Shown here piece by piece: positions 32,628-43,078 of a stretch of DNA of 64,000 nt (positions are counted from its first letter, which is position 1; each line of letters starts with the position of its first letter). A model generated the notes under the pieces. It saw nothing but the letters and a program-made list of their open reading frames with translations, did not search any database and was not told the DNA's origin. A program made the translations under genes and the position numbers. Source of the DNA: Undaria pinnatifida (lineage: Eukaryota > Sar > Phaeophyceae > Laminariales > Alariaceae); contig JABAKD010000006.1 in the NCBI GenBank assembly GCA_012845835.1, forward strand, positions 6,378,318 to 6,442,317, read 5' to 3'.

Positions 32628-32844
32628 TTCAGTTGCAGTAGCACAGCAGGCGTCAGACTGGGCAGTGAATACAAATAATATGCATCAGGTCGGAAATCGC
32701 TTCTGAATATATTGATTGGACTCTCCAGTGGTTCAACGATGGAAGCAACGGGTACATCTTTGTCGATAATGATTTTGTCCGTGTCAAGTCTCGTTCTCTC
32801 TGAAAATTGCACGACAAAGAAAGGCGAATGGTCAGGATATCGTC
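32624..32844 (-). CDS. Open frame directly upstream of the 154-residue ORF
   Basis: From a stop near 32,844 the minus strand is open for about 73 codons to the TGA at 32,624 and reads like folded protein (segments LDTDKIIIDKDVPVASIVEP and FRPDAYYLYSLPSL). It has no ATG and ends within the start codon of the next frame. This points to a lost or extra base, or to an exon edge that I cannot place. Confidence 0.28.
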
Positions 32845-34150
32845 ATGTATGCCGAATTTCCCGCCGCACGCTTGCCAGTGTTCCCGCTATCGCCGCAAGG
32901 TTTTTACATTAGAAGAAGGAAGCCAGATAAATGGCCTGGTCGACATGAAATGACACTTACTCCACACCAGACACGTCCGTGCTTCCTACATTGTCGGTCG
33001 AGGTACGGCCCTGTATGAGGACTACACGCTGTGAACAGGACAATGAGCAACGTAACGTTGGTGTGCCATACCGTAAGCTTCGGCTTCGGAATATAAGGAC
33101 AACCCCCCTGGTTCCTGGGGTGTGTCTAGGGCACGAAAAACGTGGGAAGTCATTTGTTCATCGTCGAGTTTCGCTCACGTGTTATGGTTTTCGCGTAATT
33201 TATGTCGGGTTGGTGACTACTCCGTCAACAGTGGCACTAACGATTGTTTTCTAAGGCGTCGCCAAGCGTTATCCACCCCATGGAGGAAAAAAAAGATTTG
33301 CTTCAAATATACCACAACGTCTTTCGTTTCATATACTGCCGCAGCCGTGACCATGCTGGCTCTATCACCTCCAAGAGGGAGTTTGTGTGTTCCTTTCTCG
33401 CCTCGGAACTTCTCGATGGGGACATGAGCCAACACGGGAGGCCTACGTTACGCAATTTCCACCACACGAGCAATTTGTTCACATGAGTCGTTTATGGTCT
33501 TTAATTACTACATGTATGTCTCGCTGTAAACGACTATCGTGACTTTAATTGTACGGAGCACCGGTTGACGGAGCGGGACAGCGAATATCATGCCCTAATG
33601 TTTGTTCGTATGCCAGGAAGGCAAACCAATCCGCCGGTGGAGTCGAATTTGTGTTTGTTACTCGCACATTTGTTTGCTGCGCTAGTGTGTATTTCGCCCG
33701 AAATGGACGCTACGCGGATAATCACAGCAAAGCAATAGGCCTTATGTTCTCAATTATAACGCATACACGTTGGGCGCAACGTCAAGGCAACAGCACGTAT
33801 GCTCCAAAGAAACAACTAAGACCGTCGTCACAATAACCTGATAAAGGAGAGCGTTTGTGGGAACCGGAGAATGTGTAAAACGTTGCCGTCACAATACACG
33901 GGGGTTGGAAAACGCTATGCGCTTGACCTCTCGCGTGCACCACGAAAGCGTTCGTTTGTAGGTCACAAGTGTTGGCGTTTTCGGTGTACAGCTGTAAAAC
34001 GCGCGCCGGTAGAGTTTTTCGTCTGACTTATTTCCCATCGTCGAGTTAGTATTTGCTAGGCGGAGGACGGAGTTTACTTAAACCGCTTGACTTCGTCTGC
34101 ATTCGCACACCCAACGCGCCGAGCCATGAACGCCCACGACAGATGCCACA
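32845..34150. other. Spacer with ambiguous frames on both strands
   Basis: Around 33,217-33,500 two overlapping minus frames and one plus frame are open, and none shows a family motif. A plus frame at 33,549-33,836 has no ATG start. No repeat is visible. Undetected small exons are possible. Confidence 0.3.
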
Positions 34151-34489
34151 ATGGACAACTCCACGACGCCGCAGGAGACAGCTGCCGCTCATACCTACCT
34201 GGTCGCCAACAACTCTCTAACATCGACTCAACACACATGCGTATGTGTGCGCTGGAAGGACACTACATTATCAACTGCGCCGATGACACGATGCGCTTCG
34301 ATATTGAAAGTCTGTAAACCTGAATTTTCCGGGCCGTATCGTACCCTACAAAATGACCAAGCTTCAGGAATGCAGTGTAGATTTATCTCTGCGTGTTTTG
34401 GCGAATGGCCACGGACCCTGTATCTCTTCAAATACACAATCGAGTCCGCGCGGACACTGGGTGTGGTGGACGTTGATCAGCAGAGGTAG
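34151..34489 (+). CDS. Uncertain 112-residue ORF
   Basis: An ATG-started frame rich in Thr at its start, with a Cys/Trp-containing C-terminal half (segment CRFISACFGEWPRTLYLF). An overlapping plus frame (34,087-34,317) is equally open, so the assignment is insecure. Confidence 0.18.
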   Translation: MDNSTTPQETAAAHTYLVANNSLTSTQHTCVCVRWKDTTLSTAPMTRCASILKVCKPEFSGPYRTLQNDQASGMQCRFISACFGEWPRTLYLFKYTIESARTLGVVDVDQQR

Positions 34490-34989
34490 GAAATGGTACA
34501 GAAGATCTAGCACAAAGAGAACCCTCGCAAACACCTTTTGCGCACCTCAGTACTCCCCGATATGGTACCAGCAGCGACAATAGATTGGCTGTGATCTTGC
34601 GATGAAGGATTTGCGGGGAGAAAAGGCGAACAAAAGCTTTTCGGCACGAGCTTGACTGCAGGGTAGGCCAGCCAGCCCCTCTCCTTGTTCGAAGTGTTGG
34701 AGACGGGCGTGACGGTGTTGAACTGCCAGCAAACGCGATGAAGGGTGCAGCGTGAGGTAGAGGGGCAAGGACGGCGGAAGGCGGGGGGGAAATGACGGAG
34801 AGTGTTTTTGAAGTTGATAGGAGAGGGGGGTTGATGAAGTGGAGGGGGAAGGAAAACGTGTCTGTAGTCGACGAAAGAAGCTGAAATTGTGGACGGATAG
34901 AATCACCAATGTGCGCGATTTCGCATCACCCTTATTTGATAGGAACTAAATTTAACAATGCCTCTGGACAACCAATTGAATACCACGCA
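34490..34989. other. Downstream flank of the 465-residue ORF, with purine-rich stretch
   Basis: 34,735-34,860 is strongly purine-rich on the plus strand (GGGGGGGAAATGACGGAGAG and similar), so pyrimidine-rich on the strand of the neighbouring ORF. A minus frame here is Ser/Pro-rich low complexity and is not called. Confidence 0.4.
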
Positions 34990-36387
34990 TCACAATTCCA
35001 AACCCACTTGACTCACCGATAAACACCTGTTAGTAGTCGCAGTTGCAGGGGAGAATGTTGATGTGAAGAACCATTTCGAGCGAAGCGACACGTCATCGTC
35101 TCGGGTCTCTGGTTGGCACGGCCTCCAAGAAGACGTTGACTCCGTCGAAGATGGAGCAGACTCCAAACGCAACCGCTGGCGTGGCGAAACAGCCGGTGGT
35201 AGGGGAACCTCAACATCCCCTTCCGGTGGGGATGCGCCCGCGAGACGCGATAGATCCGACGGCATGTCCCGCGCCGCCTGCAAGAGTGGCCCAAGTGCGT
35301 AAATAGATGAACCCTGCTCGGCGATGGGATTTTCTACCTGTATCCATTTCATTTCAAGAAGAGGTTGTTCTGTCCACGCTGGGGTTGGTGCGGACGAGGC
35401 AGAGATAAGTACGAGAGTCGAGTATCTAGCTGATGCCACAGCGGCGATGATCTCAGACGTGGATACGTCGGCATATATGGATGGGATCTCGGGGCATTCA
35501 ATCAGCTGTACGCTTGGGACCATCTGGTTCTCGGGTCCCGACACGTCGTTTTGGATCGGACACAGCGTGTCGTAAAGCTGCACGTAGGCGTCCCAGATCA
35601 TCAGTCTCACGTCGTCGGCGAACATCCTAAACCGGCGATAGCGCCTCTGCCTTCTGCGGGTGCGTCGGTTCTTCCTGACACGTTGGTAGTAGCGTAGACG
35701 CCCTCTACCGAACACGAAACCAGCAACAACGTCGGCTGTGATGACCTCCGCCAGGTACATGAGGGCGTGGAAGAAGCGAGCCATGAACTGGTCTGGCAGG
35801 AGAAAGGGCTCACGCCGAAATCGCGCCCATCTGGATTCCTTGCTCTTGTCCTCGTGGCCTATCCCGCCGATTTTGTCCTGGAATGTGGTGGTGATTGACG
35901 CGCCTGCTTCAGTTATGTAACCGATGGTGGAGCCGGTGGTGGCGGTTGATGTTGTGGTGTCTTTGTTCTCGTTGCTCACGCTCCTTCCAGCGGGGGTGGT
36001 GGTGCTGCTGCATACATCTGGGTTGTTTGTGAGCTTGGTAAATACACAAATCGGAAATTCTTGCAGTGGCGTAAAACCACCAAACGAGCCGACGGCGCGA
36101 TCCCGAAAGTCGTCTGTCGAAACCCCGTTGAAGCAAGCGTTGGCCATGAGGACAGGCGTCACGGTCGTCGCCATCCACACAGAGTTGGTCCCGATCGTGG
36201 TCGCGTTACGGCTCCCAGTACCGTGGGTCTCCTTGAACGAATCGCAGCTGTAACCGGTCGGTGTGAAACCGAGCGGGGTACGCAGCAAGCACGAAAAGGA
36301 ATAGCGCACCTCACGTGATGAAATAGGACATAAATCTGCGAACCAAAGTGCAAGCACCGATTCATCTGTATTCTTTCGACTCGTCAT
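34990..36387 (-). CDS. Orphan 465-residue protein, possible membrane protein
   Basis: The longest non-transposon frame. ATG at 36,385-36,387 with an in-frame TGA immediately upstream. No family recognised. Visible parts: residues 1-126 with six Cys (20, 33, 48, 85, 114, 126) and no clear signal peptide; a Thr/Ser-rich linker at about 127-170; a moderately hydrophobic stretch at 201-227 that could span a membrane; a very basic run at 236-254 (RVRKNRRTRRRQRRYRRFR), which could anchor a membrane segment or act as a nuclear signal; a mixed region 255-370 with Cys276 and Cys298; and a Pro/Ser-rich tail. Antisense frames are shorter. It has no close neighbour on its strand. It could be a whole gene or the long exon of a larger one. 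Confidence 0.55.
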   Translation of the reverse strand: MTSRKNTDESVLALWFADLCPISSREVRYSFSCLLRTPLGFTPTGYSCDSFKETHGTGSRNATTIGTNSVWMATTVTPVLMANACFNGVSTDDFRDRAVGSFGGFTPLQEFPICVFTKLTNNPDVCSSTTTPAGRSVSNENKDTTTSTATTGSTIGYITEAGASITTTFQDKIGGIGHEDKSKESRWARFRREPFLLPDQFMARFFHALMYLAEVITADVVAGFVFGRGRLRYYQRVRKNRRTRRRQRRYRRFRMFADDVRLMIWDAYVQLYDTLCPIQNDVSGPENQMVPSVQLIECPEIPSIYADVSTSEIIAAVASARYSTLVLISASSAPTPAWTEQPLLEMKWIQVENPIAEQGSSIYALGPLLQAARDMPSDLSRLAGASPPEGDVEVPLPPAVSPRQRLRLESAPSSTESTSSWRPCQPETRDDDVSLRSKWFFTSTFSPATATTNRCLSVSQVGLEL

Positions 36388-37721
36388 TCAAAAGCTTGCA
36401 CAGTACGTACAGATACGGGCAGAGCGACGCGAACAGCGGTTGAGGCGGGCCGTGGCGACTGAACGAATACATGACGCTGGTGGTGTCCTAGACAACAATA
36501 GGCATCGTGCGACTTCGTAGTGGGAAACCTATGACTTTATTGGTGATGAATGCCGTGCATGACGTCAGACTAGTTTAAAGTTGTCTATGACGTGCTTTAA
36601 CGAGGGGAAACGGATTACAAGTTGAGAGAGCATGTTAATAATACCGTGCTGAAATTCAGCCTCCCTCAAGAGAGGAGATGACGCAGATATCGTGTTTCAT
36701 GGGTGGTTGAGGGAATAGCCTGAACTGCAGTTCCCAGAGCGGGCATGCGACTTCAAGCGGGCCAGTACCAATTTACATTCACGGCACGCGGGCTTGAAAC
36801 TTGTCTCTGCGCTAATCGAACGGAAGGCGATACGATAAAATTACCGAAATACGTCCAACACAAGGTAATCCACAGATAGGCATTGGTTTAAATCGGTGCC
36901 AGACGAACTATTGTTAGCTGGCCTGCTGCGGTTTCGGGCCGTGATGACAGTTGTATCGTCCAAGACTACTCTCGGAACAGACGAGTATTGACCAGACAAT
37001 CAGCAGAGGTTCAGGAGGACGGCTGCTCTGCTATCGTGACGCCTGGTAGACCTTGCGGCAGACAATGCTGCATCGTAGTTAAGATTAAATGATTAGTGGG
37101 GCGGGGGTGGGTAAATATTGTCTAGGACCCGTTTTGGTCTGAAAACCTCGTCTGACACCGACGATCACTGCGCCCCCCCAAGGCAGGGGGTGCCTTCTAA
37201 TGGGATGAGCATTCTACGCCGTGTGCACATTAATGTTTCATTTTAGCATACGAGATAAGTGTGGAGAAATAGCTCGCTAACGATGCAACGGGTAACACAG
37301 CCTTGACACAAGTAGATACCACAGCAACAGCCTCAACGACACGTAGAATAAGGTCTGGAACTCGTCGGTGTGAATTTCCGATCACAACCGACGAGAAGTG
37401 AGAAACACAGGTGATATGTGCAAAAGCGGCACGTGTCCCGGTGGACCAATTATGCTAACTTTGTCGCGTAACTTCGAGAATACGTAAACTAAACGCGCTT
37501 CAAACGCAAGCAAACGAACCAATGAGTGCGTCGTGAGCAGTGTGGAGAATGCGTATGCGGTGAGTGTACTTGTGTGACGAACCCGCCACTGTTTGAGCGG
37601 AGCGAAGTACCAAGATGTTTGCACATGATGATCCGTCCAAATGAAGCATTAGCTATCAAGCCCCAGCGACACATTTTTTGCAACGTACATCAAACTAGAG
37701 CGAGCAAGGACCACAGAGAGC
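36388..37721. other. Intergenic region
   Basis: Upstream of the 465-residue ORF. No TATA box or repeat is convincing. A short inverted pair GCGCCCCCCCAAGGCAGGGGGTGCC lies near 37,171. Minus frames at 37,382-37,683 lack motifs. Confidence 0.4.
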
Positions 37722-38354
37722 ATGCACATTCACGAACACAAGACCCACCGAGGTGTAGAGTGCGCAACTGAAGCAAGTTTAAGAATTTCAAAGCGAAACA
37801 AGTGGGGTGGAAGGAGGGCGAGAGCGTCCACAAGTTGGAATAGCATAGCAATGCGTTTTTCTATGCGTGTTTTACTTATCGTCCGGTTCAGTCATATGCA
37901 GGCTTACTGCACGGCACCGCACCGCATGACGGTCTCCTTAGCGCCCCGCAAAACACCGTTGGATGACAAACAAATTAATACCCGTGCCCGCTGCAACAAT
38001 CACGAAGTATACCTGAACCCACACCACACCGCACCATATGACAATCCAACGACCCCCCACGCCCCACCGCACCGCCCGAGCATGAACTATTCAAGAAGCG
38101 CTATATCGTACGCAGCCGCGCTATTATGGTGTTTGTGCATGTTTAACAGAATCCGCGCCCAGGAACGATGTCCAACCGTCAAAAGCGTTAGGGCATATAT
38201 CAAGAGGTTACGTCGAACGCACGTACGGATACATGAATTAGTACCGTGTGCGTTTATTGGTGCATGTTATCTAGCGAAGCAAATGCCTGATATCGTGTAC
38301 GTAAACCGAGGCGCAATGAAGATGACGAACCTTATGTGCGATGCAAATAACTGA
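37722..38354 (+). CDS. 210-residue ORF with cyclin-box-like C-terminus
   Basis: ATG at 37,722. Residues 1-120 are basic or His/Pro-rich and probably not a domain. Residues about 150-207 have the helix pattern of the first part of a cyclin box: PTVKSVRAYIKRLRR (helix 1), then ELVPCAFIGACYLAKQ (helix 2, like the CALIYLDR step), then an Asn-containing turn (VNRG) and TNLMCDAN (like LMVANKF). The frame then stops, so only about half of a cyclin fold would be present. The rest could lie beyond an intron, or this is a fragment. Cyclins bind and activate CDKs; PHO80-type would be my first comparison. A low-confidence call from pattern only. Confidence 0.35.
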   Translation: MHIHEHKTHRGVECATEASLRISKRNKWGGRRARASTSWNSIAMRFSMRVLLIVRFSHMQAYCTAPHRMTVSLAPRKTPLDDKQINTRARCNNHEVYLNPHHTAPYDNPTTPHAPPHRPSMNYSRSAISYAAALLWCLCMFNRIRAQERCPTVKSVRAYIKRLRRTHVRIHELVPCAFIGACYLAKQMPDIVYVNRGAMKMTNLMCDANN

Positions 38355-39190
38355 GTTTACATTCACCGCCGATGAAGTAAAAAGTCCCTCTCCAAATGAC
38401 GGAAGTCCAATCTATTCCGCGGAACAACTTTCCGCAGACAGCTGAGGGATTAGGTTGATGCAGCAATCATTTTTCCCACGTGTGATCGAGAAGAAACTAC
38501 TTTGAAATCGCCTCACTTTTGCACCGCTGTATATTTTCTCGTGAAATGGCTTGCATGAAGGTTTTTATTGTTCGGTGATGGGGTGCCAAAATTCATACCT
38601 CTAAGTTCAATTACCCCACGAAGAGGTACGGGTACGTTCGTACTTATTCAAAGGTTCTGTTACATTCCCTTTCAACAGTGCGGGGTTACCTACTGCGAGC
38701 ACCTGCTATCGGCGGTGATATCGACGTAATGTGCTCCCGGTGTTTCCTCACATGAATACCTGGTATTAGGTATAGAGCGTATTGTAGCGCTATATACCCA
38801 ACCATTACCAAACGGTACTTTACGTTTATCCCGTATTGACGTCAAGCTAGTAGAATGGCCGCATTCCTGGACAACCGTATCACTCTTCAAGCCACGATTT
38901 TTGTCGTTTTCCATCTCGTTTTTGGAAATTTTGAATGGCGAGGCCAATACCGTGGGAAAAAGCAATACACCGGCGCCTGGCTCACCTTAAGAGAAAATCG
39001 TTGGAAGCCGCCAGACTTGGCTTAGGTTCAGTAGCGCATAACGGCAGCGCCAGTAGTGCAGCAGCCGCTGCCACCGCGACCAAGACGCGTGGTGTTGATC
39101 TCTTCATAGTTATCATGTTTTGTGTCCTCTCTGAAAACGCTACGGAGCACACATCGAGGAAGCACGTAAAGCGCACGAAGTATACATACT
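38355..39190. other. Intergenic region with unassigned short frames
   Basis: Overlapping plus frames at 38,855-39,025 and 38,935-39,192 both start with ATG, and a minus frame covers the same DNA. They cannot all be real, and none has a motif. The region ends at an A run (39,192) where the G-tract element begins. Confidence 0.3.
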
Positions 39191-39191
39191 G

Positions 39192-40385
39192 AAAAAAAAA
39201 CATTCATCTGTGAAATCGAAATTTTTGTCGAACTCATCTTTGAAAGCTGTGTGTGATACTCCGATCACGCGTATCACTGGGTGTGTGTCCTAATTAACGA
39301 TATAGGTCGGCGACTACCCTTGGAGCTACCGTGTAGCTTGTACCAGCGTCAGCAGGGTGATGTTAGTCAGTCTGTGCGCGGAAACTATAAAACGCGTTTT
39401 TGAGGGGGACAACATCTGACAGCTGTGGAAGGAAATGCGTCAGTACAAAATCTGACAGCTGTGGAAGGAAATGCGTCAGTTTATCGAGTGTATCCTATAA
39501 GTCGTACAACCAGTGAGAAGAGGGCGGAGTGTTCGAGGGGGTTGGGGAGTAAAAGGGTTATAACAGCTTTAGGTCGAATAGATGTAGGGGTTTGCTATAC
39601 GCATGGTGCTAGGTCTAGGCGACTGTGCGGGTGGTGGGGAAGGATCGGGCGTTGAGGGCGGGGGGGGGATGGATTGAAGCAGCGGCATGGATGGCTCTAG
39701 AAAGATAATGAGGTGATCTTGGGGTTAGTTGAAGCGTTTGAGCAAGAGGGAGCGGGGGGGGGAGGGGGTAGGGGGTTTGCGGGGGGGGGGGGGGGGGGGG
39801 GTGGAAGGGGTTCTAACAAGTTCCGGTCGCACATATGTATGGGATTGCTGTACGCGTGGTGCCAGGTCTAGGCTGTCGTGCGGGTAGTGGAGAACGAGAG
39901 GGTGTTGGGGGGGGGGGCTCTTTGTGGGGGGGGTGGGGGTGGAGGGGGGGGGGGGGGAGGGGGGGGGTGGGGGGGGTGGGCGAATTAACGCTGCGTCATG
40001 GTGGCTAGAAAGACAATGGCTTGATATCAATGAGGTAGAAGTGTTTATTACTCTGACCGATTTCGATTTTAGGTGGGTCGTTTGATCAAGAAGAAACGGG
40101 GAAACCAACAAAGGGGGGGGGGGTGAATTGGAGATACGGCATGGGTGGCTAGAACGAAAATGAGGTGATATTAGCTGGCTGGTAGTGTTCACTACTTTAG
40201 CGTGTTTTGATTGTAGGTGGGGCGTTTAAACAAGAGGGTAGGGGTCGGGGGGCGGGGGGCGGGGGGCGGGCGGGACACTTCAATATGTGCGCGGAAACTG
40301 TCAATCCTTGAAGGGGACAAATATGACGGATGCGTCAAGAATACATATATTTATATCTTTATATCACCTGCCTGGTATTATTGCT
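39192..40385 (+). repeat. G-tract mosaic element, most complete plus-strand copy in the left half
   Basis: Begins with motif M1 (GTCGAACTCATCTTTG, about 39,227), continues with the GTGTGTCCT...GGTCGGCGACT module, TGTGCGCGGAAACTATAAA (39,373), a short 50 bp tandem duplication (GACAGCTGTGGAAGGAAATG at 39,417 and 39,457), GTGGTGCTAGGTCTAGGCGA (39,603), then three G-tract units including a G run of about 21 at 39,781. Continues into the AT-rich modules at 40,385. Confidence 0.85.
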
Positions 40386-40842
40386 CATTGTTCTAGCAGA
40401 TTTGATGTTTTAGCGTTACAATTATTGGACATGGGTTGCAAGATGGACTATTTCAGTCGATAGGCACAACCATGTAATTACCATTGTTTTACCGTGCCTG
40501 TGTGGGGCTCTCACGTCGCTAATTATAACAAAGAAAAGCACATAGCAAAATACAACAGGCGAGGTGATGAGGTCATGCAATGTCACCACCATTGGGCACG
40601 AGGGGAAGAAGTGCAAATCGTCAGTGTTTTGAATGAGACGTTTGGTGTACCCGCGCTCACTTACGTCACCTCGTTAGTCATACTTCGTTTGGCATAAGTC
40701 GGGAGGCGATCATTCAGAAGGTAAGTACGAAATACCCTACGTAATGGGTTAGTAGTGTGGTCTACCGCAAGGTTAACATATCTGCCTGTACTTCCTTTTC
40801 ACATTATTATTAGCTCATGTACGATTTTACGCCCATGATTTT
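40386..40842 (+). repeat. AT-rich module ending in module A, copy of 240-710
   Basis: Aligned end to end with 240-710. Ends GCCCATGATTTT at 40,842, where it joins module D. Confidence 0.85.
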
Positions 40843-41046
40843 TGCCGTGCCGATGTGGGGCTCTGAGGTCGCCGATTCTAACACAGAGATACATATTACA
40901 AAAACAGCAAGCGAGGTGATGTGGTGATATATAGTGTCACCACCATTGAACACGAGTGGGAGAAGTGCAAATCGTCAGTGTTTTAATGTGCCCGCGCTCA
41001 ATTGCGTTACTTCGTTATATGTATTACATGTACTCGTATGTATATA
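40843..41046 (+). repeat. Module D, uninterrupted copy (empty site of the solo LTR)
   Basis: TGCCGATGTGGGGCTCTGAGG to TCGTATGTATATA. It contains the unbroken target ATTGCGTTACTTCG at about 41,000-41,012 that is split by 474 bp at 13,118-13,599. Confidence 0.9.
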
Positions 41047-41151
41047 ACACCACTCAGCGATCATCTACTACATGTTAGGGCATGTTTTCATGAACACCAC
41101 TAACAAGAGCACCAGACATGGACGCGACATCTACAGGACTATGTTAAGGAC

Positions 41152-41436
41152 TTTAGTGGGGTATTAGTCCGTTTGACCACTTGCAAAAGGTTAACCCGTA
41201 GCTTACCCAAACTAAGCCTTATAACACTCTCCCTCCCTGAACGGCGGGATAGCAGGTCGGCCGGATATACGGGCGGACCTGTCATTTCTCCAAGCCGTTT
41301 CATTCCCTGGGGTACCAGGAAGAGTATTTTTCAAGTTCGACATGGGAAAATCTGAAAAGTTTATTATTGTGGATGGTGGGGATCGAACCCACGACCCAAA
41401 AAACCCATGGTCTGTCGACGACGCCATTTGTTAAGG
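41152..41436 (-). repeat. Tandem tRNA-derived repeat, unit 1
   Basis: First of three head-to-tail units with a 286-289 bp period (AGTGGGG at 41,155, 41,441 and 41,730). On the minus strand it holds a canonical T-arm/B box, GTGGG-TTCGATC-CCCAC, at about 41,371-41,392, and an A-box-like TGGTCAAACGG farther upstream. It resembles a tRNA-derived SINE amplified in tandem. Confidence 0.75.
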
Positions 41437-41724
41437 TATTAGTGGGGTATTAGTCCGTTTGACCACTTGCAAAAGGTTAACCAATAGCTTACCCAAACTA
41501 AGCCTTATAACACTCTCCCCCCCTGAAACGGCGGGATAGCAGGTCGGCCGGATATACGGCGAACCTCTGTCAATATCCAAGCCGTTTCATTTCCTGGGGA
41601 TACCGGGGAGAGTATTTTTCAAGTTCGACATGGGGAAAGTCTGAAAAGTTTATTATTGTGGATGGTGGGGATCGAACCCACGACCCAAAAACCCATAATC
41701 TGTCGACGACGCCATTTGTTAAGG
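41437..41724 (-). repeat. Tandem tRNA-derived repeat, unit 2
   Basis: Full-length second unit, very similar to unit 1, with the T-arm at about 41,664-41,685. Both units contain a possible long variable-arm pairing (GACC/GGTC) just before the T-arm on the minus strand. Confidence 0.75.
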
Positions 41725-41802
41725 AATTTAGTGGGGTATTAGTCCGTTTGACCACTTGCAAAAGGTTAACCCGTAGCTTACCCAAACTAAGCCTTATAAC
41801 AA
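41725..41802 (-). repeat. Tandem tRNA-derived repeat, truncated unit 3
   Basis: Matches the first ~75 bp of the other units and breaks off after AAGCCTTATAAC, so it lacks the T-arm. Confidence 0.75.
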
Positions 41803-41879
41803 CTACAACATTTTCGACGACAGTGGGGAGAAAACAGGACGTACAAGCGTACACTATATATAGTCTATAATAATGTGAA

Positions 41880-42516
41880 AAGTAAGTACAGACAGGGATG
41901 TTAACACTGCGGTAAACCATACGACCAACCTATTACGCAGGGTATTTCGTGCCTCCATCCGCTTACATGATTGCCTGACAACCTCTACCATTCCAAACGC
42001 AGTGGAATGTGCCTAACGAAGTAAAGTCACCCTCGCGTTTAATAGTGGTGACATCGCATGTCCACGTGAGACAACCTTTACGAAACGCAGTAGCATATGC
42101 CTGACGAAGTAAAATCACCCTCGCGTTCAATAGTAGTGACATCGCATATATATGACGTTGCATGCCCACCTCAACTGCTGTATTTGTAAGATGTATCTCT
42201 GTCTTAGAATTGGCGACCTCAGAGCCCCACAGCGGCACGGTAAATAATCATGGACGTGAAATCGTACATTTGAGACAAAAAAAATTGAAAAGGAAGCACA
42301 GACAGACCTGATAAAATTGCGATAAACCACACTGCCGACCCATCGCATACCCTCCTGAGACGACCTCTACGAAACACAGTACCATTTACCTCACGAAGTA
42401 AAATCACCCTCGCGATCAATAGTGATGACATCGCATATATATGACATCACATACCCACCTCGCCTGATGTATTTGCAGGACGTATCTCTGACTTAAAATT
42501 GACGACCGCAGAGCCC
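41880..42516 (-). repeat. AT-rich modules in reverse orientation (left of the copia element)
   Basis: Reverse-orientation relatives of 240-740 and 40,700-41,020. The phrase CGAAGTAAAATCACCCTCGCG occurs three times (about 42,018, 42,106 and 42,394). The module is interrupted at 42,516 by the copia element and resumes at 46,079. Confidence 0.8.
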
Positions 42517-42923
42517 TGTTTGAATAGTTTGAATACGCTTGCTGAATAACGTGTTCTGTGTAACCACGCGGCGTGCCGCTACGGCGTAGATCGAGGAGAG
42601 AAGATAAAATACTCGTACACCGGATACCAAATACACACCAGGTGGGTCAATACCGTTCTGTCAGAGACCGTACCATATAAACCACACACAGGAGGTAAGC
42701 CGCACCTGATTGTCACCGGCTGCACCACTCATATATACGGGCAGTATCGTTATCATCAAAGCCCGGGTCGTATCATTAACATCATCGACTGCCCCGCGGG
42801 GGGGCAGCTCCACACTCCGAGGCATATACCGAATAATGCCTCGACACATAATACGAAACCCCAGAATATACGAAACCGCCAAATATCCGCGGACCCGTAT
42901 CGAACAACCGCATACCACAAACA
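42517..42923 (-). repeat. 3' LTR of the copia element
   Basis: 407 bp, TG...CA ends, nearly identical to 45,670-46,078. Contains a GC hairpin near 42,789-42,808 (CTGCCCCGCGGGGGGGCAG). Confidence 0.95.
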
Positions 42924-42933
42924 GCCCCCCTAT
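42924..42933 (-). other. Polypurine tract
   Basis: On the minus strand ATAGGGGGGC lies directly against the 3' LTR, as expected for the primer of plus-strand DNA synthesis. Similar G-rich copies occur upstream at about 43,249, 43,293 and 43,381. Confidence 0.75.
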
Positions 42934-42974
42934 TCGGTGCTCGATACGATAGGTCCCGAACAACTTATCACCAA

Positions 42975-43078
42975 TTGCCAGGTAAAACGGCAAATCCCAG
43001 ATTCCATAATAAATCATTGCCAAGGTAAAACGGCAAGCCCAAATTCCGTCATGAAGAATTGCCAAGGTAAAACGGCAA
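42975..43078 (-). repeat. Three stem-loops with exact 42 bp period
   Basis: TTGCC...GGCAA inverted pairs at 42,975-42,993, 43,017-43,036 and 43,059-43,078 enclose the shared loop AAGGTAAAAC. They lie in the non-coding 3' part of the copia element. A second tandem pair with 43 bp period (CCGCCCGATAAC, 43,236 and 43,279) follows. Confidence 0.85.

Noticed and set aside
41371..41392. Functional tRNA gene
   Set aside because: Only the T-arm is canonical; the acceptor and D-arms do not close and the unit is repeated in tandem.
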